From JAGVSR01 sp031413815 (GTDB lineage: Bacteria; Pseudomonadota; Alphaproteobacteria; Rhizobiales; Hyphomicrobiaceae): DNA of 64,000 nt. The notes beneath the pieces are model-generated. The model had not been told where the DNA came from. It did not search any database and saw only the letters and a list, made by a program, of their open reading frames with translations. Positions 33,681 through 42,600 of this stretch are shown here, piece by piece. A program made the translations under genes and the position numbers. The DNA is taken from the NCBI GenBank assembly GCA_031413815.1, contig JANOFU010000083.1:22289-86288 (forward strand), in the 5' to 3' direction. The number at the start of each line of letters is the position of its first letter. Positions within the stretch are counted from its first letter, which is position 1.

Positions 33681-35885
33681 ATGCAACAGAGACCACGGAC
33701 CACGAACAATCTCATGACCATCTATGCCGCAAAAGAGCGATCGGTGTCAGACACCACTGAGAGGTGTCTGACACGATGGAGCACGCGGGTTAAGCGCGTC
33801 ACCGTTGGGTTCGCGATCCTCGCAGTTGTGTTGACCGGCGCTACCTTCGCGGCTCTTCAAATCGCCAAACACCGCATGGGCCCACCGCCCATAGCTGCTG
33901 CCGACGCCCTATCGACGACCGTGCTTGATCGCAACGGGCAGTTGCTGCGAGCGTTCACGACGCCGGATGGGCGCTGGCGTTTGCCGCTGGAGCCCAAGGA
34001 CGTTGATCCGCGATACCTCTCCATGCTCAAGGCTTACGAAGACAAGCGTTTTGAGCGCCACAATGGCATCGATCCGCTGGCGTTCGTCCGTGCGGGCTAT
34101 CTGCTGGTGCGCCATGGGCGGCTGTTGTCAGGTGGTTCGACACTGACCATGCAGGTCGCCCGCCTGTTGGAGGGCAAGCACGAAAAAACGGGTGCGGGAA
34201 AGCTGCGCCAGATCGTGCGCGCGTTGCAGCTTGAGGATCAGCTGTCGAAACAGGAGATCCTGCGGCTCTATCTGCGCATGGCCCCGTTCGGCGGTAACAT
34301 TGAAGGGACGCGCGCGGCCTCGCTCGCCTATTTCGGCAAGGAGCCTAAGCGCCTATCGGTCGGCGAAGCAGCGCTGCTCGTCGCCCTTCCGCAGTCGCCT
34401 GAAAAGCGCCGCCCCGATCGTCACGCAAAGGCCGCCAAGAGGGCGCGTGATTACGTGCTCGACCGCGCGCACGAGGCCGGCGTGATTTCTCAAGCCGAAC
34501 GCGATCGCGCAAAAGACGAGCGCATTCCTATATCGCGCCGGGATTTCCCGAAGTTCGCCCCGCACTTGTCGGAAAACGAAGTCGCGTTGCAGCCAACAAA
34601 AGCTATTCACCGGCTGACGCTGGACCGCTCTATCCAAAGTGCTCTCGAAAGCTTGGCTGCCGAGCAAACCAAACTGATTGGCGAGAAGCTCTCGTCAGCC
34701 ATCATGGCCGTCGACAACTCGACCGGCGAAGTCGTCGCGTACGTCGGCTCCGCTGACTATCTCGATCAGTCCCGTTCGGGTGCGATCGATATGGTGCAAG
34801 CGGTTCGCTCGCCTGGCTCCACGCTGAAGCCGCTCGTCTACGGCCTCGCATTTGAAGCTGGCCTTGCCCATCCCGAAACGCTGATCGAAGACCGGCCAAC
34901 GCGCTTTGGCACTTACCGCCCGGAAAACTTCGATGAGGAATTCCACGGCACCGTGACGATGCGTCAGGCTTTGGGGTTGTCGCTCAATGTGCCTGCCGTG
35001 AAGGTTTTGGCGTCCGTCGGCCCTGGTAAACTGGCCAGCCGCATGCAGCGCGCAGGCATCTCGACCATGCTGCCTCCTGACACTGCTCCGTCGCTCGCTA
35101 TGGCACTCGGAGGCGTGGGTATGCGACTGCAGGATCTGACTCGAATCTACGTTGGCTTGGCGCGCGGGGGCGAGACGATCCCGCTGCGCTGGACCAGCGA
35201 AATTTTACCGCCTAAGCCGACCTATGGCGCTCGCGAAGCCGCCAAACGGCGGCTTTTGACACCCTTAGCCGCCTGGTATGTGACCGATATTCTGAAGGGC
35301 GCGCCGGCCCCGTTGCACGCCAAGGCCGGACGCCTCGCCTACAAGACCGGCACGTCATACGGCTATCGCGATGCCTGGGCGGTGGGCTACGACGGCCGCC
35401 ACACGATTGCGGTTTGGGTTGGCCGGCCCGACGCCGCACCGACACCGGGATTGATGGGACGCATCGCGGCAGCACCAATTCTGTTTGATGCCTTCGTCCG
35501 CGTTGCTGAAAAGCGTACGCCCTTCAAGGCGCAACCGCCGGGCGCGCTCAAGATCGCGGGCGTAGACCTGCCGCCGCCGTTGAAGCGCTTTGACAATGGT
35601 CCGAACGAAGCCTCTGCCCGCGGACCATTCCTCGACAAACCGGTGCTGATTGCCTTTCCGCCAGATCGCGCAGAACTCGATGTCGAAGATCGTGCCGATG
35701 AGCCGCTGGTGTTGAAGGCCGAGGGCGGTGCGTTGCCGCTGACCTGGCTTGCCGATGGCGCCCCTGTGACGGCAGACGCCAACAGCCGCGCAGTGTCGTG
35801 GACGCCCCCCGGCCGCGGGTTCGTCAAGTTGCAGGTGATTGACGCATCCGGCCGCGTCGATCGCGTCACCGTGCGCCTCAAGTAG
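33681..35885 (+). CDS. pbpC: Penicillin-binding protein 1C
   Basis: Protein of 734 residues. After one membrane helix (VTVGFAILAVVLTGATFAAL) comes the GT51 glycosyltransferase with LKAYEDKRFERHNGIDPLAF and GGSTLTMQVARLLEG, then the transpeptidase with SPGSTLKPLVYG (Ser-x-x-Lys), SLNVPAV and KTGTS, and a C-terminal PBP1C-specific beta domain. It polymerises and crosslinks glycan strands. The start is uncertain: ATG 33681 follows repeat A, which supplies AGAGG, and GTG 33669 lies inside that repeat. Repeat B (33743-33775) is translated in the N-terminal tail (RSVSDTTERCLTRW), so the cytoplasmic tail seems to have been rebuilt by repeats. Confidence 0.9.
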   Translation: MQQRPRTTNNLMTIYAAKERSVSDTTERCLTRWSTRVKRVTVGFAILAVVLTGATFAALQIAKHRMGPPPIAAADALSTTVLDRNGQLLRAFTTPDGRWRLPLEPKDVDPRYLSMLKAYEDKRFERHNGIDPLAFVRAGYLLVRHGRLLSGGSTLTMQVARLLEGKHEKTGAGKLRQIVRALQLEDQLSKQEILRLYLRMAPFGGNIEGTRAASLAYFGKEPKRLSVGEAALLVALPQSPEKRRPDRHAKAAKRARDYVLDRAHEAGVISQAERDRAKDERIPISRRDFPKFAPHLSENEVALQPTKAIHRLTLDRSIQSALESLAAEQTKLIGEKLSSAIMAVDNSTGEVVAYVGSADYLDQSRSGAIDMVQAVRSPGSTLKPLVYGLAFEAGLAHPETLIEDRPTRFGTYRPENFDEEFHGTVTMRQALGLSLNVPAVKVLASVGPGKLASRMQRAGISTMLPPDTAPSLAMALGGVGMRLQDLTRIYVGLARGGETIPLRWTSEILPPKPTYGAREAAKRRLLTPLAAWYVTDILKGAPAPLHAKAGRLAYKTGTSYGYRDAWAVGYDGRHTIAVWVGRPDAAPTPGLMGRIAAAPILFDAFVRVAEKRTPFKAQPPGALKIAGVDLPPPLKRFDNGPNEASARGPFLDKPVLIAFPPDRAELDVEDRADEPLVLKAEGGALPLTWLADGAPVTADANSRAVSWTPPGRGFVKLQVIDASGRVDRVTVRLK
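33743..33775 (+). repeat. Palindromic repeat element B inside the pbpC 5' coding region
   Basis: GGTGTCAGACACC (33743-33755) and GGTGTCTGACACG (33763-33775) are separated by ACTGAGA. It is the second copy of the 33-bp element, 95 bp after copy A. Both copies are preceded by CGATC. It lies in frame in the N-terminal tail of PBP1C. Confidence 0.8.
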
Positions 35886-35951
35886 AGTTTCAAACCCGTT
35901 CGGTCTGGCCGTCGTCATACTCTCTTATTGGCGACGATTGCCAGCCCGCCT

Positions 35952-35997
35952 CCCGTAGACACGCAAGGCAGGGAGCCCTTGCAGGTGTGTCCACGGG
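35952..35997. terminator. Hairpin between convergent pbpC and repeat-protein genes
   Basis: CCCGTAGACAC (35952-35962) pairs with GTGTCCACGGG (35987-35997), and an inner stem CAAGG/CCTTG extends it. The hairpin lies between two converging genes and is probably a bidirectional terminator, though neither side has a long T run. Confidence 0.5.
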
Positions 35998-36025
35998 AAT
36001 AACTGGTCGTACGCTGACCAAAGAC

Positions 36026-36310
36026 TTACTGGCCGACGCCAGGAGCATCCTTCATGGCCTTTTCCGAGAGGCTGCCTGAGTCAGGCTTCACAGTCGGGTT
36101 CGCCGTCGTGCCGCCGCCGGAAACGCCAGGAGCATCCTTCATGGCCTTTTCAGACAGGCTGCCCGAGTCGGGCTTTACTGTTGGGTTTGCCGTGGTGCCG
36201 GCACCGGTCACGCCGGGCAGGTCCTTCATGGCCTTTTCCGAGAGGTCATCGGCTTGAGCAAACGACGTTGACGTTGCGAGCAGCAGGGCTGCGAGGATGA
36301 GCTTGTTCAT
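36026..36310 (-). CDS. Small secreted protein with three tandem 29-residue repeats
   Basis: Protein of 94 residues. A Sec signal peptide (MNKLILAALLLATSTSFAQA) is followed by three repeats of the pattern LSEKAMKDxPGV, then GTTANPTVKPDSGS in the first two; the last is cut short at PGVGQ. The mature part is about 74 residues, hydrophilic, without cysteines, and probably flexible. I do not recognise the family. The repeats also match at DNA level, which suggests recent internal duplication. A TetR-type operator lies about 110 bp upstream, matching one in front of the divergent TetR gene, so expression is probably controlled by that regulator. Confidence 0.75.
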   Translation of the reverse strand: MNKLILAALLLATSTSFAQADDLSEKAMKDLPGVTGAGTTANPTVKPDSGSLSEKAMKDAPGVSGGGTTANPTVKPDSGSLSEKAMKDAPGVGQ

Positions 36311-36418
36311 TGGGCGTCTCCATGACTTTGGTTTGATTGGCTTTTCCGGACTGTGGTGAGGGTCACCGACTTCCGTAAGAACATTAGTAGACGATCAGAT
36401 CCATTATGTAAATATAAA

Positions 36419-36435
36419 ACGAAACGGTTCGTATT
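36419..36435. promoter_or_regulatory. TetR-type operator, site 1
   Basis: ACGAAACGGTTCGTATT contains the inverted repeat ACGAA-ACGG-TTCGT. It matches site 2 (36583-36599) at 15 of 17 positions, and the two changes are complementary, so symmetry is kept. It lies in AT-rich DNA upstream of the secreted repeat protein (minus strand). Confidence 0.65.
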
Positions 36436-36582
36436 CACAAAATTGTGATTGCGTCAGCCGAGACGACCCTGTGCATTATATGTCAATAAAAACAGATATA
36501 TGGATTGTTTTCTGAATTTTCTATGTGCTCTGAAGCCGTGACCTGCGGCTGTTTTACGTGTTCGGAACTCCTATATTGCAGT

Positions 36583-36599
36583 ACGATACGGATCGTATT
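36583..36599. promoter_or_regulatory. TetR-type operator, site 2, at the tetR promoter
   Basis: ACGATACGGATCGTATT contains ATACG-GAT-CGTAT, with flanking CAGTA and TACTG extending the symmetry. It begins just after TATATT (36572-36577), a likely -10, and ends 9 bases before the first possible start codon of the TetR gene, a position suited to autorepression. Confidence 0.7.
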
Positions 36600-36607
36600 A
36601 CTGTAAT

Positions 36608-37264
36608 GTGACGCCACCTCTAATGGGAATCAAATCCGTGAGCAGCACTGACCCGTGCCGTCCAGATCGCCAGAAGCGGCCACCAGGCCGGCCGCGTAGT
36701 GAAGAAACGCGTCAATCGATCTTGGACGCGGCTGTCCGGTTGATCGGCACCAACGAGTATCGCGATGTCTCAGTCGATGGGATTGCGGCCGCGGCCAAGG
36801 TGGGCAAACAGTCCATCTACCGGTGGTGGGCCTCGAAGGCTGAACTCGTGCTGGAGGCGTTTACTGAACACTCCCTAAGCCGCATGCCGCCACTGGTCGC
36901 CTCAGCCGATGCCTTTGCTGATCTCGAAGCAGACCTCGGAAGGTTCTATGCCTTCATGAACAATGAACTCGTCGCTAAAGGCGTGCGCAGTCTGATTGCC
37001 GAGGCCCAGCTCGACGCAGAGTTCCGCACACGCCTCTATGAAGGCGTCCACCGTGTCCGCTGCGAAGCGCTGCGGCGCATTTTTCGGCATGGTTATGCCC
37101 TGGGCCAGTTCCGCAAGGATCTTGATGAAGATGCGCTGGCGCATCTCATTCATGGAACATTCTGGTACCGGTTTCTTTCTGGCACTAAGTTCCCCTATGA
37201 TGCGGCCTACGCCCGCAACGTTGTTGCGATGCTGCGGCCGGGCTTAGAAGTGGCAGCGGATTGA
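36608..37264 (+). CDS. TetR/AcrR-family transcriptional regulator
   Basis: Protein of up to 218 residues. The HTH domain is ETRQSILDAAVRLIGTNEYRDVSVDGIAAAAKVGKQSIYRWWASKAELV, a clear TetR signature, followed by a helical ligand-binding domain with HLIHGTFWYRFLSG near the end. The start is unclear: GTG 36608, ATG 36623 and GTG 36638 are all in frame and none has a strong ribosome site. It is divergent from the secreted repeat protein and precedes the esterase gene. Two matching palindromes in the divergent region are its probable binding sites. Confidence 0.88.
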   Translation: MTPPLMGIKSVSSTDPCRPDRQKRPPGRPRSEETRQSILDAAVRLIGTNEYRDVSVDGIAAAAKVGKQSIYRWWASKAELVLEAFTEHSLSRMPPLVASADAFADLEADLGRFYAFMNNELVAKGVRSLIAEAQLDAEFRTRLYEGVHRVRCEALRRIFRHGYALGQFRKDLDEDALAHLIHGTFWYRFLSGTKFPYDAAYARNVVAMLRPGLEVAAD

Positions 37265-37400
37265 CGCGCCATTTGACGCGTAGTGGGTTCGCAGCCCTCG
37301 TCGCTTGGCCACTCCCATTCTCCGCTCGAGTTGTGTTTCTATCGCCGCTGGAGTGTCGTAAGACGCGGGTCAACAGCCTGTGAACGGAGTCCCGCAACAC

Positions 37401-38504
37401 ATGTCTCAATCAGGCCTCACGCCCAATCGAACCAATATAGTGCTCGCGGCGGCACTGGTGGCCGCTGCTTTCGTGGTGTCTCAATGCGAGCGCGGCGGCG
37501 AAGGCCCTTCTAGCGGATTGCCCGCGCTCGGCGCGGCCATCGGCGAAACGACGGTGTCGGGTCTTTCATCCGGCGCGTACATGGCGGGGCAATTCCAGGT
37601 CGCGCATTCCAGCATCGTGCAGGGCGCGGCCATCATCGCAGGCGGACCTTACGGCTGCGCGGAAAGCGCCTTCGCCGGCATGGTCGTTGGACCTGCTGCC
37701 ACCATGCTCAATGCCTCCAAAGCCGTCACTGGCTGCATGAAGAACGGCATGGCTCTGTGGGGTGTGCCCAATGCTGGGCTGCTCGCTGGCAAAACGGAAC
37801 AGTTGGCGCGGGACGGCGCAATTGATCCGACCGACAGCCTGAAATCCGATCGCGTGTATTTGTTCTCGGGGAAAGAGGACCGCACCGTCGTTCCCACGAT
37901 CGTTGCCAAGGCCAATGACTATTACCTGCAGGTGGGCGTACCCGCCGCCAACATCAAATATGTGTCCGATCTCGCGGCCGGGCACGGCTTCGTCACTGAG
38001 ACCGAAGGTCAGGCCTGCGCCCGCTCTGGCGAGCCATACATCATCGATTGCGACTACGACCAAGCGAAGGATCTGTTGACACATCTGTATGGGCCGTTGG
38101 CCGCACCCTCGGCGGCGCCCGCAGGTACGTTCTCGCAATTCAGTCAGCGCGCCTTTGCCGGTGACCGGGGTGAGCATGGTCTCAGCGACACCGGCGCCGT
38201 GTATATTCCCCAAGCGTGCCGCCAAGAAACCTGCCGCGTGCACATTGCCTTCCACGGCTGCGCGCAAAACGAAGATGCTGCGGGCGACTCCTTCATCAAG
38301 AAAACCGGGTTCTCACGCTGGGCCGATACAAATCGTCTGATCATTTTGTTCCCGCAAACGAAAGCGAATGCGGTCAATCCGCAGGGTTGCTGGGATTGGT
38401 GGGGCTACACGGGCCGCGATTATCTGACGATGGAAGCGCCGCAGATTCGCGCAGTCTATCGCATGGTGCAACAGCTTGCTGCGCCGCGCGGGGCGGGAAG
38501 CTGA
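37401..38504 (+). CDS. Secreted PHB-depolymerase-type esterase
   Basis: Protein of 367 residues. An N-terminal hydrophobic signal (NIVLAAALVAAAFVVSQC) with a possible lipobox-like end at SQC precedes an alpha/beta hydrolase. The lipase box is GLSSGAYMAGQFQVAHS with the nucleophile Ser in G-x-S-x-G, and later blocks are IAFHGCAQNEDAAGDSFIKKTGFSRWAD and NPQGCWDWWGYTGRDYL. This matches extracellular poly(3-hydroxybutyrate) depolymerase-like esterases. It would cleave polyester or ester substrates outside the cytoplasm; the real substrate is uncertain. ATG 37401 is preferred to GTG 37380, but both are possible. Confidence 0.82.
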   Translation: MSQSGLTPNRTNIVLAAALVAAAFVVSQCERGGEGPSSGLPALGAAIGETTVSGLSSGAYMAGQFQVAHSSIVQGAAIIAGGPYGCAESAFAGMVVGPAATMLNASKAVTGCMKNGMALWGVPNAGLLAGKTEQLARDGAIDPTDSLKSDRVYLFSGKEDRTVVPTIVAKANDYYLQVGVPAANIKYVSDLAAGHGFVTETEGQACARSGEPYIIDCDYDQAKDLLTHLYGPLAAPSAAPAGTFSQFSQRAFAGDRGEHGLSDTGAVYIPQACRQETCRVHIAFHGCAQNEDAAGDSFIKKTGFSRWADTNRLIILFPQTKANAVNPQGCWDWWGYTGRDYLTMEAPQIRAVYRMVQQLAAPRGAGS

Positions 38505-38581
38505 GTTTTGACCCGCATCAAACGCTGGGCTAAGTCTTCCAGCCGTATCGACCGGCGGGGCCGGGACGGGGGATAGAGGGC

Positions 38582-39547
38582 ATGGCCGTAAAGAGCGCCG
38601 TCTTCGACGCGGGCAGACTATGGCTGCCATCACAGGTCAATGTTGGCCGCGCGCTAGAGATCGTGTCGTCTTTCGCCGCCGGCGCGATGCTTGTCGTAAC
38701 CGTTGCCGCCTCGGTGAACGAACAAGCGACGGTCGAGTCCGGCGGCGGTGTCATCGAGACTCATAAGGCGCCACCCGGCGGCACGTTGGCCCCGCCGACA
38801 CGCGAATGGATGATCGCGGCCTATTCCGGCTCGCCCTACACCTACGACAGCGACGTGACGATCAAGGCCCAAGGGGTCCACGATTTCGTTGTCAAAGATG
38901 TCGAATGGCTGGGCAAGCCGTTCATCAATCCGGTTTACTACGGCGTGCGCATCGCGCGTTGGTTCGACGGCGGTCGCGCCGGTTCGATGCTCGACTTTAC
39001 GCATTCCAAAGCCATTTCGAGACCCGATCGAAACGCGAAGTTCGAAGGCATACTCGGGGGTCAGCCAGCGCCAGAGACAGCGCTGATCAAGGACGTGTTC
39101 AAGAAGCTGGAAGCCAGTCATGGCCACAACATGCTTACGCTCAACGGCTTGTTGCGATTGCCCACGTTTAGTGCGCGGGTGTCACCGTATGTTGGCCTGG
39201 GTGCTGGCATCTCGCTGCCGCACTCGGAAGTGCACGTGAAAACGGACCCCGCGCGCACCTACGAGTACCAGTATGCAGGGCCCGTGGGCCAAGCGCTGAT
39301 CGGATTGGAAATCCGCTTGCCCCGCATGTCATACTTTATCGAGTACAAGTTTTCCGTCGCGCCCTACGAGATGCCGTTGACGCATCAGGACGGAACGCTG
39401 CTGATTTTCGACGTGTGGCGCCAGTTTGCGCGCTGGTGGCGCGGCGAGCCGCCGCCCGGCGGATACGCTTCGACGACCTTTATCAGTCATCAGATCGTTG
39501 GCGGTCTTGGCGTGAGAGTGGGCGCGCCATCGATGGCGGTTGATTGA
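38582..39547 (+). CDS. Outer-membrane beta-barrel-like protein, possibly LpxQ/lipid A oxidase-like
   Basis: Protein of 321 residues. A hydrophobic segment (FAAGAMLVVTVAASVNEQ) is followed by a beta-rich domain starting EWMIAAYSGSPYTYDSDVTIK, with FINPVYYGVRIARWFDGGR, SARVSPYVGLGAGISLPHSEV and MSYFIEYKFSVAPYE. The alternation of aromatic and polar residues suggests an 8-stranded barrel. From memory it resembles rhizobial proteins annotated as lipid A oxidase, but no catalytic residue can be assigned, so the enzyme name is tentative. It is 77 bp downstream of the esterase. Confidence 0.6.
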   Translation: MAVKSAVFDAGRLWLPSQVNVGRALEIVSSFAAGAMLVVTVAASVNEQATVESGGGVIETHKAPPGGTLAPPTREWMIAAYSGSPYTYDSDVTIKAQGVHDFVVKDVEWLGKPFINPVYYGVRIARWFDGGRAGSMLDFTHSKAISRPDRNAKFEGILGGQPAPETALIKDVFKKLEASHGHNMLTLNGLLRLPTFSARVSPYVGLGAGISLPHSEVHVKTDPARTYEYQYAGPVGQALIGLEIRLPRMSYFIEYKFSVAPYEMPLTHQDGTLLIFDVWRQFARWWRGEPPPGGYASTTFISHQIVGGLGVRVGAPSMAVD

Positions 39548-39555
39548 ACGTCTCG

Positions 39556-39662
39556 ACCCGCCATCCCGTGCGCACTGCGGCACGAAGTGGCGCGGTGCAG
39601 ACACGGGATCCCGGAACAGCGTCGCACCATCAAGATGCTGCGCCGCATCCGGGATGACGGGT
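39556..39662. repeat. Intergenic palindromic repeat, about 107 bp (RIME-like)
   Basis: The ends are inverted repeats: ACCCGCCATCCCG (39556-39568) and CGGGATGACGGGT (39650-39662), 12 of 13 matching. Further internal GGGATCCCGG and CGGCGC-rich stems let the whole region fold into a long hairpin. The end motif CCCGTCATCCCG recurs at 45077. It lies between convergent genes, as such elements in Rhizobiales often do. Confidence 0.7.
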
Positions 39663-39680
39663 TTGACAATGGTCTGAAGT

Positions 39681-42600
39681 CTAAAACCGTCGCAGCAGCC
39701 GCTCGAGATAATCGAGTTCCACCGGCGGACGCTTGGCATCGCCGACGCGCTTGCGCAGTTCATCGAGAATTTCGCGTGCGCGCTGCATATCGATCTGATC
39801 GGGCACCTTCACAGACGTGCCCTGATCAGGACCCTGTGAGCGCTGTGGCCTTCCGAACGGATCGCGCGGGCTATCGCCTTCCTGATTGGCGCGCTGCTGG
39901 CCGTTCTGCTGAGCTTGCTGGGCCATTTCCTGCGCACTCTCGCGCATGGCGTCGAGCGCGCGGCCCTGGTCCTCGTTGGCCTGCGCGAAGTCCTGCTCAT
40001 TGAGAGCCTTCTCAGCGCTTTCCATGGCTTCGCCGGCCTGGTCGAGTTTTTCGCCCTCGCCGAGGCCTTTTTCCTGCAGTTCGCGGCGCATCTTGTCGAG
40101 CTTTTCGCGCAGGGCCTTCTGGCGTTGCGCCAGCTCAGCCGGGCCCTTGCCTTGCTGTCCGCCTTGCTTGCCTTCTGGGCCTTCACCGCGCTCGCCGCGT
40201 CCTTGCATTTCACCCTGATCGTCGCCTTCGCCGGAGCCTTTGTCTGCCTGCATGCCCTGCTGGCCGCGCTGCCCCTTAGCGCCACCCTGGCCCTTTTGCT
40301 TCATCTGGCCGCCCTGCTGGCCATCCTTCTGGCGCTGCTGGTCAAACGTCTCGTCCATGATGTCTTGCTGCTCGCCGATGGCTTCGCCCATCTTGCGCAT
40401 CATCTTTTGCGCATCCTGGCTTTTCTGCATCTGCTGCGCATTCTGCTTGGACGATTCCATGCGCTCCATCATGTCGCGCATTTCGGCCAGCATTTCTTTG
40501 GCCTGCTCGCGCGAGCCATTTTTGGCCATCTCTTCCATCTCGCGCATCATGCGGTCGAGATCTTCCTGGCTCATGGTCTGCTGGTCTTGGTTTTGGCCAT
40601 CCTGCTGCTGCTGATCGGCTTGGTTCTCGTTCTCCTTGCTCATCTGCTTGGCGAATTCGTTGAAGGCCTGCTTCAACTCCTGCATCAGCTTTTGAATTTC
40701 TTCGTCGGACGCGCCGTCTTCGAGCGCCTTGGCCAGGCGATCTTGCGCATCGCGCAGGGCGCGTTCTGCATCTGACAGGTCGCCGTCTTCGATGCGCAGG
40801 GCTGTATGCCACAGCTGCTCGATCACGCTGGTCATGCCAGCGCGCGACCGGTCGCGTTCCAAGCGGTAGTAAGCCGCGCGCAGGCCGAGATAGACGCGCG
40901 GGTCTTCGATGTATCCTTCCGCTTCGAGCGTCAGGGCATCAAGCGCCACCATCACGTCATTGCGGTAGCGGGGGTCTTCCAGCAACTTCTTGCGCTGCTC
41001 AACCACAGCCTTGGCGAGCGGCTTGGTGAACACCCGCTCGGGCAGGATCATTTCAACGGCTTGGCTGCGGCCGATTTTGCCGCCAACGTCCTTGGCTTCA
41101 AGCGTCATCATCACGCGCTGACCGGCCCAGGGATGCGAGCCCATCTCGTGGTAGGTGAACGACTCGCCTTGCTTGGCATTCAAGGATGGCAAGCGCAGAG
41201 CCAAAACCGGCGGACGCGACAGTGGCGGACGCGGGCCCGTGAGCGGAGCTTTTTTGGCCCACGCGTTCGCTGAACCGGCATCGTTTTTCTTGGCGCGCTC
41301 GAACTTCACTTCGGCCGAAGCGACGCCATAGTCGTCTTGCACGAAGTACGTGAGCTTCATGGCGCCGCGCGAGGTCTTCTCGGGGTTCTTGGTCAGCGCA
41401 ATGCCGGGGACGTTGTCGGGAATGATGGTGATGGGCCACTCCGCCAGCACTTCGCCATCGGAGAGCACGCGGACCGTCGCCGATTTTTCAAGAACCGTGC
41501 GCACTTCCGAGACGGCACCCGTCGTGTTGTCCTTGGCCGCGTCAATGCGAATTGGCTTGTCTTGCCCCGGCGTCACGAGCTCCATGGCGAGCGCTTCGCG
41601 AGCAATACCGCTCGAGCGTACGATCACGGTGCTTTTTTCCGGCACCTCAAGTGGCTTGCTGGCCACGCCCGCAGTCGCGGCGAGCGTTGCGATCGGATTT
41701 GCACCATCGGCCAGCATGACCGGCGCGCGCCCCGTGTAGTCAGGCGGCGTCACCCAGGCATCGAGCCGGGCGTCGGCCGTTTGCGACGAACCGCCAAAAC
41801 GGAAAGCGTCCGTCAGTTGGCCAAGTCCGCCGCGGCCAGCGAAGGCGCCTGCGAGCACAATGAACAATACGAGAAGTGCTCGCAGAGCAAACGGGTCGAA
41901 GCGGTAGGTGCTTGGTGCGGGCACGCCAGCTTTGAGTTTGCCGATGAGGCCGGCCATTCGCGCGCGGTGCGCCTGCCAGATGACGGCCGTGGCGCCGTCG
42001 CCCGCCGAAGCCGTCAGCGTATCTTCGTATGACGTGGCGGGGCGATGCGGTATGCCCGAAACACTCTCAATGCGGCGGATGGCGATGTCGCGCGCCGGCC
42101 AATCGATGCGCGCGGTAAACACAAGCCAGCCAAGAGCCGCGGTGGCAAACAGCGACATCAGCAGGAAGTGCGCAACCGTGCCCAGCAGCGGCCAAACACC
42201 GCCGAGCGACACGAGAACGAAGGCCGCCACGAGCGCGAGCAACACCCATAGCCGCAGCCAGACTTGTTCAAACACCAAAGCCCACTTGGCTTTCAACACT
42301 TTGGTTTCGAACGTCGCCGCCGTTGCTGAATAGTCAGGCCCCGCAGCACGCGCGGCAGTCGCGCGGGTCGCCTCAGCTGATGCAGCACCAGACTCAGGTG
42401 CGGCCACATCGCGCGAGCGTGCCACGTGAGCGCGGGCCAGTGTTTCAATCTCGCCCAAAGGTGCGTCGATGCCCATGACCGGGATGATGAGGCTCGCGTC
42501 GTCTCTGCCGGTCAGCACAAGGTTGCTGCCCATCCGGCGGATATCAGTGACATCGGCCCATGCGAGTGTGCGAACGCCCTGCGTTGTCGAACACGCAACA

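Noticed and set aside
39915..40775. 286-codon hydrophobic plus-strand frame that looks like a membrane protein
   Set aside because: It is the complement of the Gln/Glu/Met/Lys-rich region of TIGR02302; Leu/Phe/Ala runs result from that composition.
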